Origin: Terriglobales bacterium
GTDB lineage: Bacteria; Acidobacteriota; Terriglobia; Terriglobales; Acidobacteriaceae
Reading direction: 5' to 3'
DNA: 5,095 nt
Assembly (NCBI GenBank): GCA_019241735.1
Contig: JAFAWN010000059.1
Span: 1-5,095, forward strand
Numbering within the stretch: the first letter of the stretch is position 1; each line of letters opens with the position of its first letter. Shown piece by piece: positions 1 through 5,095 of this stretch. A program made the position numbers and the translations under genes. The notes under the pieces were generated by a model, which saw only the letters and a program-made list of their open reading frames with translations, was not told the DNA's origin and did no database searches.

Positions 1-1634
1 CCACGCGGAGTTAAAAGAATGCCAAATCCGTGCTGACTGAAGCCTCCCCAGTTGTTCTCCAGGATGTTCCCTTCAAACAGCACCCGCTCTGCGTTTTTGA
101 GTTCAAAAAGATTCTTTACGATGAAGGGATGCCCGGAAGTTCCGCCGACAAATCCCGGCTGCCCTTTCTTCCAGATCAGAGGCTTAAAAAAATGGTTGCG
201 GCGAATTTCCATATCCGCGGGCACCGCGCTTACGTTCTTGCCACCGCCAAACATGACACTCTGCGCGGAAGCTTCGAGAAAATTATTGACTATCTTGTAG
301 GGACCTCCGGGTAAGGGGCCGTTGCCGCCGGAGATGGCCTGCGCATCGGTACAGGAACCGATACCGGAAACACAATGGAAATCGGTCAAGAATGAATCAA
401 TGACGGCCGCATACGTCACCCCGTTCAGGCGGATGCCATGTCCAGTCTCGTCCTGCGCGGTTCCGTGCATCCAAACCCGGTCTAAGATTATGTGGTCGGC
501 GGCGCCATCCTGAGCGGCCGATATCAATTGATAGACAATCCTCAAGTTCCTTTCAGCCGGGACCCGGGTTATCTCGAGCCCTACCAGGCGGTAGTGGTTT
601 GCTCCCGCCGCCAGGGTGATGGGCCCCTCACTCAGGACACCGACGATTTTCGCCGTCACCACTGCGGTGCTCTTACAGTTGAATGCCGGACGACCAGGAA
701 GCGAAGAAACGCCGGAATAACATGGAGTGAGACGGGTGCCTTCGGCGGGTAACTGTGAATCGGAAGCGCTGGTGCGGACGATAATCCAATGATTGTCATC
801 GCAGCTCTTGGCCGGCAATGTGTAAGTACCGGAAAACGTCGCTCCGGCTTGCAACATAATCGTATCGCCGCAATGGGCATTATTCAGTGCGCTTTGAAGG
901 TCGCCACCTGCATTTAGCGTGACCACCCGGCCCGGGGCCGGAGTATCGGTCATGGCGCTGTTGATATAGATGCGGGGAAGCTCGGCCGGACCGTCGAAGG
1001 TCCCCGGAGCGCTCTGCGGCGGATTCTGGGTGCCGCTGCCGGCTGGGCCGTCAGTAAGTTGGGCAATCAATGGCAGAGACGCGAGTGCAGGCGGCCGGCC
1101 GTTGGTTGCGCCAGTCACGACATTCGCGCTGGCGTTTTGTGAAAACGCTCCCGTCGAGTTCGCCGTATTGTTTACAGCCGCTCCTGAGGACGCCATGAGT
1201 GCACTACCATAGGCCTGGCTGGAATTTCCGGAATATGAATCGGTCGCTGCGGAAGTTGACGGTGCTGTTGCGTCAGAGCCGGATGGCACCACCAGAACAT
1301 TCACGGTCCCTTTGCTACGTGGATGATTGGCGCTGGCTGCCGTGATGGTGACATTTCGGGCATTGCTGACACTCGGTGCCCGGAAAAGCCCGTCCTCGGA
1401 GATGGAGCCTGCGGTGGTGGACCACTTAACCGCTACATTGCTGGTCCCGCGCACGGATGCGGAAAACAATTGCTCACCAGCCGAACTCATGGTTGCGCTG
1501 TCCGGGGAAACTGAAACTTCCACATTCGTGACGCCTGCCGAGGTTTCGGCATTAGCGGGAGTTTTTATGACGAGTATTAACGTCAGCCCTGCGAGGATTA
1601 AGGTCAGTAAGTAATTTTTTTGGAAGGAGGGCAT
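1..1634 (-). CDS. Secreted Ig-like plus right-handed beta-helix protein, C-terminus cut by window edge
   Basis: The minus-strand frame is open from ATG at 1634 to base 1 without a stop, giving 544 complete codons; the C-terminus lies outside. I checked the frame codon by codon. Residues 1-29 form a signal peptide: a short polar start, a hydrophobic core at about 8-23 and a PANA site with likely cleavage after Ala29. Residues about 34-117 match a bacterial Ig-like (Big_2-type) domain, with an SVSPDSATMSSAGEQLFSA start and a VKWSTTAGSISEDGLFRAPS core. A Ser/Thr/Ala/Asn-rich linker follows (about 118-219). From about 235 onward the sequence is beta-helix: GGDLQSALNNAHCGDTIMLQ is the usual opening coil, and Asn-rich rungs such as VLFEGNILENNWGG follow. 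Six cysteines (255, 278, 305, 320, 421, 428) suggest disulfides outside the cytoplasm. No other start codon occurs between the upstream in-frame stop and this ATG. The likely role is binding or cleaving a polysaccharide; no catalytic residues can be assigned, and an adhesin is an alternative. Confidence 0.5.
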   Translation of the reverse strand, partial: MPSFQKNYLLTLILAGLTLILVIKTPANAETSAGVTNVEVSVSPDSATMSSAGEQLFSASVRGTSNVAVKWSTTAGSISEDGLFRAPSVSNARNVTITAASANHPRSKGTVNVLVVPSGSDATAPSTSAATDSYSGNSSQAYGSALMASSGAAVNNTANSTGAFSQNASANVVTGATNGRPPALASLPLIAQLTDGPAGSGTQNPPQSAPGTFDGPAELPRIYINSAMTDTPAPGRVVTLNAGGDLQSALNNAHCGDTIMLQAGATFSGTYTLPAKSCDDNHWIIVRTSASDSQLPAEGTRLTPCYSGVSSLPGRPAFNCKSTAVVTAKIVGVLSEGPITLAAGANHYRLVGLEITRVPAERNLRIVYQLISAAQDGAADHIILDRVWMHGTAQDETGHGIRLNGVTYAAVIDSFLTDFHCVSGIGSCTDAQAISGGNGPLPGGPYKIVNNFLEASAQSVMFGGGKNVSAVPADMEIRRNHFFKPLIWKKGQPGFVGGTSGHPFIVKNLFELKNAERVLFEGNILENNWGGFSQHGFGILLTPR

Positions 1635-1641
1635 TGCACAG

Positions 1642-1648
1642 CCTCTTT
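1642..1648 (-). promoter_or_regulatory. Ribosome binding site of the beta-helix gene
   Basis: On the minus strand AAAGAGG lies 7 bases before the ATG at 1634. This is a good purine-rich Shine-Dalgarno match at normal spacing. It supports that start and independent translation of this gene, in contrast to the coupled genes upstream. Confidence 0.7.
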
Positions 1649-1768
1649 TTACGGATTTGCAGCAACTGACTATTCAGTCCCCGCAGCACCGAATCTAGGC
1701 CCCTTAGTCCGGCATACATAGATATCTGTAGTTCGCTAAGGTAGAGGCAGTAGGACATGGCAGGAAGG

Positions 1769-1793
1769 GTACGTACTTTCCCTTAAGTAAGGG
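1769..1793. repeat. Overlapping dyads in the leader of the beta-helix gene
   Basis: Three symmetric elements overlap here: GTACGTAC (1769-1776), TACTT/AAGTA arms spaced by 6 bases (1774-1778 and 1785-1789) and CCCTTA/TAAGGG arms spaced by 2 (1780-1785 and 1788-1793). In addition AAGGG at 1765-1769 can pair with CCCTT at 1780-1784, so the CCCTT segment has two possible partners. The very short spacers favour a protein-bound double-stranded operator over an RNA hairpin, but alternative RNA stems are also possible. Confidence 0.45.
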
Positions 1794-1803
1794 CGGATTT
1801 ATT

Positions 1804-1827
1804 AAAGTAACTTTTCGTGGTTACTTT
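1804..1827 (-). repeat. Perfect 8-bp inverted repeat over the deacetylase stop codon
   Basis: AAAGTAAC at 1804-1811 and GTTACTTT at 1820-1827 are perfect complements around an 8-base loop. The TAA stop of the deacetylase (1821-1823) lies within the right arm. As RNA from the minus strand it forms a hairpin at the end of the four-gene unit. The stem is AT-rich and only a broken U-rich stretch follows, so it is a poor intrinsic terminator; it could be a weak terminator, an RNA-stabilising 3' structure or an operator half. Confidence 0.4.
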
Positions 1828-2633
1828 GTGGGAGAAGAGAGCCGCAATAGAAGGGAACGCAGGCGGTCGTATCCCGAATTCCCCAGCAGCCGTTTTATCG
1901 CTGCCCCGGCAAGTGTCTGAATTTCAAGGCTTAAAGCTGTTTTGCCCTGGCAAATTTGTTGAAAACCCGCGAGAGTGGTCCCGCGCATAATTGCAAAACG
2001 ACCTAAACAGAAGGGATCGGTATTCATTCCATTGGCAGAGGCGTGGCTGGTGGTTACTGTGTGATATCCCAGTTCGCGTGCTATCTCGGCAACGCGGGGG
2101 CTCCAGCGGCCTCCAGGGCACGAAAAGTGGTGAACCTCACGCCCGGTAATTTGTTCAATCTCAATTTTCGAGCCGCCAATCTCTTCCCTTAATCTCTGAT
2201 CGGATAGATCACTCAAGTAAGGATGGGTCATGGAGTGGCTGCCGATATCGAATCCCAAATCGCCCAATTCGCGGAGTTGGGTGCGAGACATGTATCCGGG
2301 CTTTCCCAGAAATCCAACCGTGATGTAAAAGGTCGCGCCAAAGCCCGCTTCTTTTAGCACCGGCGCAGCTGCGATTAGGTCAGTTTCGCAGCCATCGTCA
2401 AAGGTGATCACGATGGCGCTTTCATCGGGGTGCGAACGTGCTTCCTCGACACTGGCGCCGCGAACTCCCGCCGCCTGCAACCATTTGATCTGCTCTTTGA
2501 AACTCGCTACCGGAAGCACGTAGCGCACATAGCCCGGATCAACGTCGGAAAGCGCACGGCCGGAAAGCTCCAGCTCGTGGTACATCAGATAGACGCTTTG
2601 ACCTTTCGGCGGAAGGCTGATGGAGGGTTTCAC
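1821..2633 (-). CDS. Polysaccharide deacetylase family protein (NodB homology domain)
   Basis: This 270-residue protein is a carbohydrate esterase 4/NodB-type deacetylase, a metal-dependent enzyme that removes acetyl groups from N-acetylated sugars. Visible motifs are LMYHE (16-20), typical of COG0726-type members, TFDDG (77-81; D79 the likely base, D80 a metal ligand), SHSMTH (132-137; H133 and H137 metal ligands), CPGGRW (172-177) and a late CLGRFAIM segment where relatives often have a DPxxLPR pattern. The metal-binding triad is intact, so activity is plausible. There is no signal peptide or membrane segment, which suggests action in the cytoplasm or on a lipid-linked intermediate. The start is a GTG that shares GTGA with the stop of the GNAT gene upstream; no strong Shine-Dalgarno is seen, so translational coupling is likely. 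The substrate is unknown; an exopolysaccharide or its precursor fits the neighbours best. Confidence 0.92.
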   Translation of the reverse strand: MKPSISLPPKGQSVYLMYHELELSGRALSDVDPGYVRYVLPVASFKEQIKWLQAAGVRGASVEEARSHPDESAIVITFDDGCETDLIAAAPVLKEAGFGATFYITVGFLGKPGYMSRTQLRELGDLGFDIGSHSMTHPYLSDLSDQRLREEIGGSKIEIEQITGREVHHFSCPGGRWSPRVAEIARELGYHTVTTSHASANGMNTDPFCLGRFAIMRGTTLAGFQQICQGKTALSLEIQTLAGAAIKRLLGNSGYDRLRSLLLRLSSPTK

Positions 2634-3742
2634 AAATTGACCGGGCCGTCGCCGTCTCCACGATTGAAAAAAAAGTCGCTTTTATTCGACTCAAACGGGG
2701 AGATTAATTCCGCGACCGGGTTCGACGCGGCAAAAATGAAGTTTGAGGATGCGCTCAAGAATCCATTAGCTCGCAATCCGGAGGTCCAGGCTTTATGGCC
2801 CTGATTGGAGACAATCAAATCCACCCCCCGCCGCTCCAGGGCCTGCGTGCCCGCTTGCAGGACCACATTGGCATTTTCGGGGGCGGCAAAGCAGTCCACG
2901 ATCGAACCAACTCGCATATCGCCAAAGTACTTGTTATTTTTCATGCGCGTGTCGAGTAGGACAATCCACCCTAAGACTTTCGTACCGCGGGTTACCTTCA
3001 GGCAAATGAATCCCTTGCCACTGGGGTAAAGAACATTCAGAGTGGAACTCTCCCGGCTGCCGATTATGAGATAACGACTCCGATGCGTTTCCCATAGATC
3101 ATCTGCCCACGGACCAAAGCTCGTAACTTCCTCTACCATAATTTCGCGGGATATAGGGCGGCGGGATAGCAACTGCAAGGTATGGATCGCCACCCATCCA
3201 ACGCCGCTAAGGGCGGCAAGGTCCGCAAGTAATCGGCGGCCGGGATTCCGCCTCAGCGCGGCAATATTCCGCAAGAACCTGCCTGGATGAGCAACCTTAA
3301 AATGAAACGCAATCGCGCATAGGTCCCACCCCATTGCCCTCAACATAGTGGGCAGCGGCCGGTCGAAGCCGCCCATGCCCAGCGCAAAAAGTTTTGGCTG
3401 CATCTTCATTGCGCTGCGCAACATATGAACTCCAATGCCCGCGTACTTCTTGCTGACAATTCCCTCGGAGACTGGCAGATGGTAATAAATCAACGGCTGC
3501 ATCTGGCCGCGGATGCTGAAGTCCTGGTGCTTGAGAATGAATGCTCCCCGGACGAACTCTCCATCCGTGGCCAAATAGTTTTCCTGATAAATTCGGCGTC
3601 CATCGACTTTTGGCAGCCAGTACGGAATTTCACTTTCTGGAAATTGAAATTCCCGTCCAATCCCGCCGGCTGCCAGACGCTGGTTAAATGCCTTTACCGC
3701 CGGGACCCATTGAGCGGTGTAGGGCTGAATGACAATGGCCAT
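2630..3742 (-). CDS. GNAT-fold acyltransferase-like protein of a polysaccharide locus
   Basis: This 370-residue protein resembles long GNAT-superfamily proteins found in bacterial polysaccharide clusters. The start (IQPYTAQWVPAVKAFNQRL) is typical of them. YAGIGVHMLRSAM at 100-112 looks like GNAT motif A, the part that cradles the pantetheine-pyrophosphate of acyl-CoA, and GGFDRPLPTMLRAMGW (124-139) resembles the following GNAT segment. A second region (about 200-340) may be another GNAT-like half, as in FemAB-type double-domain enzymes. The tail RGDGDGPVNL (361-370) is one I recall from such cluster proteins. It probably transfers an acyl group to a sugar amine or hydroxyl. The ACP gene ends 12 bases upstream, so an ACP-borne donor is possible; the deacetylase start overlaps its stop. 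No clear Shine-Dalgarno precedes the ATG at 3742. Substrate and donor are not determined by sequence, and weak conservation of the acyl-CoA loop leaves a non-catalytic role open. Confidence 0.75.
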   Translation of the reverse strand: MAIVIQPYTAQWVPAVKAFNQRLAAGGIGREFQFPESEIPYWLPKVDGRRIYQENYLATDGEFVRGAFILKHQDFSIRGQMQPLIYYHLPVSEGIVSKKYAGIGVHMLRSAMKMQPKLFALGMGGFDRPLPTMLRAMGWDLCAIAFHFKVAHPGRFLRNIAALRRNPGRRLLADLAALSGVGWVAIHTLQLLSRRPISREIMVEEVTSFGPWADDLWETHRSRYLIIGSRESSTLNVLYPSGKGFICLKVTRGTKVLGWIVLLDTRMKNNKYFGDMRVGSIVDCFAAPENANVVLQAGTQALERRGVDLIVSNQGHKAWTSGLRANGFLSASSNFIFAASNPVAELISPFESNKSDFFFNRGDGDGPVNL

Positions 3743-3754
3743 AATTACGCGTGA

Positions 3755-4003
3755 TCAGGCAGGGGAGCTGATTTTGGCGCCGATGATATCGACAATGCGC
3801 TGGACGCTGTTCATCTCATCAATCTCTTCCGGTTCGAGCTGAACGCCGAATTCCTGCTCAAGCGCCAGAACCAAATTAAGGTGCTGCACTGAATCCCACG
3901 CCTCAATGTTTTCCGGGGATGACTGCGGCGTGATCGCGCTCGCCGGGAGGTGTAAAACGTCTGCTGTAATATCGCGCACTCTATCGAATGTGGATCGGGT
4001 CAT
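3755..4003 (-). CDS. Acyl carrier protein
   Basis: This 82-residue acidic protein is a stand-alone acyl carrier protein of the usual length. Four helices can be inferred. The attachment site is the WDSVQHLNL segment at 36-44, with Ser38 in the DS dipeptide the predicted carrier of 4'-phosphopantetheine. After it comes an acidic recognition helix (LEQEFGVQLEPEEIDEM, 48-64). The DSVQHL form differs from the DSLDxVEL form of fatty-acid AcpP and is typical of specialised ACPs encoded beside FkbH-like proteins or acyl-AMP ligases. The ATG at 4003 overlaps the HAD gene stop as ATGA, and a GGTGA-like purine stretch lies about 9 bases before it, so translation is probably coupled. Its likely job is to hold the three-carbon unit loaded by the upstream enzyme and present it to a transferase, perhaps the GNAT protein. 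Role as an ACP is secure; its cargo is inferred. Confidence 0.93.
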   Translation of the reverse strand: MTRSTFDRVRDITADVLHLPASAITPQSSPENIEAWDSVQHLNLVLALEQEFGVQLEPEEIDEMNSVQRIVDIIGAKISSPA

Positions 4004-5095
4004 TGTCTGTCACCAGAGGTGCCATTGGATTTGTCGCCATTCGAGACATGCAGCCGGATCCATTCCGGACAGCAAACCGACTTCTGTTTGAGGTCCATGC
4101 TCCACAATGTTCCTTGCCCATTCTGTTTGATCATTTCGAATCCGTGAGCGGAATAAAATTCGCTTGCCGGAGCATTTTTCTTGGTCGGCAGAAACCATCC
4201 TTGCAGTTTCTCAGCTCCCCGCTGTTGGGCATGCTGTGCCAGGAATGATAGAAAAGCAGTTTCCACTGTCCGGCCAATGACCCGGCAACTCAGCAGCATG
4301 GTGTCGATCTCGACGGCTTTACCTTCGAGGCGGGTGATCGCAACCCCAACCAGGCCATTATCTCCGAAGCGGTCGCGCACCTGTATGGAGAAACAATTCC
4401 ACTCCGGCGAAGAAACCATTTCTGAAATTTGCTGTTCTGTATAACGCTTTGTAGTCAGGTTGAATTGATTCGTCTTGTTGGTAAGCTGCGCGATCCGCGG
4501 CAGCGTCGCCTTGGTTAAAGGCGCGATTTCCGCTTCCTGCAACAGTGAGCGATAGAAGTCCTCCCGCGATTCAATCTTCTGCTCCAGCTGCTGCCGCTCC
4601 TGCTGCGCCTGATAAAAGTTCCCCCGCTGCCGGTCTTCGGTGGATAACGTGAGCCGCTCAAATAGAGGGCATCCTCGGATCGCGCCGGCAAAAGTCATGG
4701 GATCATTTGTCAGCTCGATCACGTGCACTTCCGGAAGCTGGCTGCGCACTTGTTCCCGCTCGATAGGATTGTCATCCAGGAATGCCAGACTATCGACGCC
4801 AACCGAGAGTTCGCTGCAAATTTCACGAAGGTTCTGCGCCTTCTCGTTCCAGTTAATTCGCATGGCGGCGAAATGAGACGGCTTGAGCAGCATCCCTGAG
4901 TGGGTATTCAAAGCCTCCAGCGCTTCCGCCTGATTATTCTTGCTGCAGATGGCGAGTAAGACTCCCCGATGATGAATGTCCAGCAACGCTCGCTGCACTT
5001 CCTGAAATGCTGCTCCCGGATAATCGGCCGCCAGGCGAATGCCGGAGATCCCGTCTTCACCGATCACCCCACCCCAAAGGGTGTTGTCGAGGTCG
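4000..5095 (-). CDS. FkbH-like HAD-IIIC family phosphatase/acyltransferase, N-terminus cut by window edge
   Basis: The frame is open to the right edge; 364 residues are visible, ending with the TGA at 4000. FkbH-like proteins take a glyceryl unit from 1,3-bisphosphoglycerate, dephosphorylate it and load it on an ACP thiol. Numbering from the edge, HAD motif I is DLDNTLWGG (1-9; nucleophile D1, acid D3), motif II is Ser51 in AICSKNN, motif III is Lys85 in NWNEKAQN and motif IV is DDNP (107-110). All four are intact. The C-terminal half (about 205-340) is the GNAT-like domain of the family, with NKTNQFNLTTKRY and a late FYSAHGFEMI. The GTG at 5067 is not the start, because motif I lies upstream of it. 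Longer family members carry about 200 residues before this motif, so much of the N-terminus may be missing here. The adjacent, overlapping ACP gene is the natural partner. The exact acyl unit is not provable from sequence. Confidence 0.93.
   Translation of the reverse strand, partial: DLDNTLWGGVIGEDGISGIRLAADYPGAAFQEVQRALLDIHHRGVLLAICSKNNQAEALEALNTHSGMLLKPSHFAAMRINWNEKAQNLREICSELSVGVDSLAFLDDNPIEREQVRSQLPEVHVIELTNDPMTFAGAIRGCPLFERLTLSTEDRQRGNFYQAQQERQQLEQKIESREDFYRSLLQEAEIAPLTKATLPRIAQLTNKTNQFNLTTKRYTEQQISEMVSSPEWNCFSIQVRDRFGDNGLVGVAITRLEGKAVEIDTMLLSCRVIGRTVETAFLSFLAQHAQQRGAEKLQGWFLPTKKNAPASEFYSAHGFEMIKQNGQGTLWSMDLKQKSVCCPEWIRLHVSNGDKSNGTSGDRQ

Larger units (their letters stand above)
1635..1820 (-). 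promoter_or_regulatory. Intergenic leader with several inverted repeats, possible promoter/operator
   Basis: This 186-base gap separates the deacetylase stop from the beta-helix start and is the only sizeable non-coding stretch in the window. It holds a GTACGTAC palindrome (1769-1776), a TACTT-N6-AAGTA dyad (1774-1789), CCCTTA-AG-TAAGGG (1780-1793), AGATATCT (1720-1727) and a wide CCTTAG/CTAAGG pair (1702-1707 and 1736-1741). Such density suggests protein binding or leader RNA structure upstream of a separately controlled gene. I could not identify a convincing -35/-10 pair or a known operator. A 68-codon minus-strand frame (1552-1758) crosses it, but it overlaps the signal-peptide region of the beta-helix gene in another frame and looks non-coding. 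Confidence 0.4.

Noticed and set aside
30..314. Plus-strand frame of 94 codons.
   Set aside because: It lies wholly opposite the beta-helix coding frame, has no recognisable domain and no ribosome binding site; the minus-strand frame has a coherent domain structure.
1552..1758. Minus-strand frame of 68 codons spanning the leader and the start of the beta-helix gene.
   Set aside because: It overlaps the signal-peptide region in another frame, shows no known motif, and the beta-helix ATG has a better Shine-Dalgarno sequence.
1804..1827. Calling the inverted repeat a Rho-independent terminator.
   Set aside because: The stem is AT-rich and the sequence after it on the minus strand is AATAAATCC-like, without a run of U, so it was listed as a repeat only.
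2430..2804. Plus-strand frame of 124 codons across the GNAT/deacetylase junction.
   Set aside because: It is antisense to two well supported genes, including the NodB motifs, and its product has no family resemblance.
3425..3754. Plus-strand frame of 109 codons opposite the start of the GNAT gene.
   Set aside because: It is antisense to the conserved N-terminal part of the GNAT protein and shows no domain or start signal of its own.
4000..5067. GTG at 5067 as the start of the HAD-IIIC gene.
   Set aside because: The frame stays open to the right edge and the bases upstream of it encode DLDNTLWGG, the catalytic HAD motif I; the gene therefore begins outside the window.

Overview
The window carries five protein-coding genes, all on the minus strand, in moderately GC-rich bacterial DNA. 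Two of them run off the window edges. Read in the direction of transcription (right to left) the order is: an FkbH-like HAD-IIIC phosphatase/acyltransferase cut by the right edge, a small acyl carrier protein (ACP), a GNAT-fold acyltransferase-like protein, a NodB-type polysaccharide deacetylase and, after a gap of 186 bases, a secreted Ig-like/beta-helix protein cut by the left edge. I see no RNA gene, insertion sequence, CRISPR array or origin.

The first four genes are packed as one transcription unit. The HAD and ACP genes overlap by 4 bases (ATGA), 12 bases separate ACP from GNAT, and GNAT and deacetylase overlap by 4 bases (GTGA). Known family roles suggest a pathway: FkbH-type proteins load a glycerol-derived three-carbon acyl unit onto an ACP, a GNAT-fold enzyme could move an acyl group to an amine or hydroxyl, and a NodB deacetylase can expose sugar amines. 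The set therefore looks like a cell-surface or exopolysaccharide tailoring module. The combined pathway is my inference. No glycosyltransferase, flippase or exosortase is visible here, and such genes would be expected upstream, beyond the right edge.

The gap at 1635-1820 is dense in short inverted repeats and precedes the beta-helix gene, which has its own good ribosome binding site. It may hold a separate promoter and operator. The beta-helix product starts with a signal peptide, followed by a bacterial Ig-like domain, a Ser/Thr/Ala-rich linker and a right-handed beta-helix with three likely cysteine pairs. It could be a polysaccharide-binding or -cleaving partner of the glycan made by the cluster.

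The style of the Ig-like domain and beta-helix, the GNAT protein ending in RGDGDGPVNL, and the FkbH/ACP/deacetylase combination recall exopolysaccharide loci of soil Acidobacteria. This assignment rests on recalled family resemblance, not a search, and is moderate at best.
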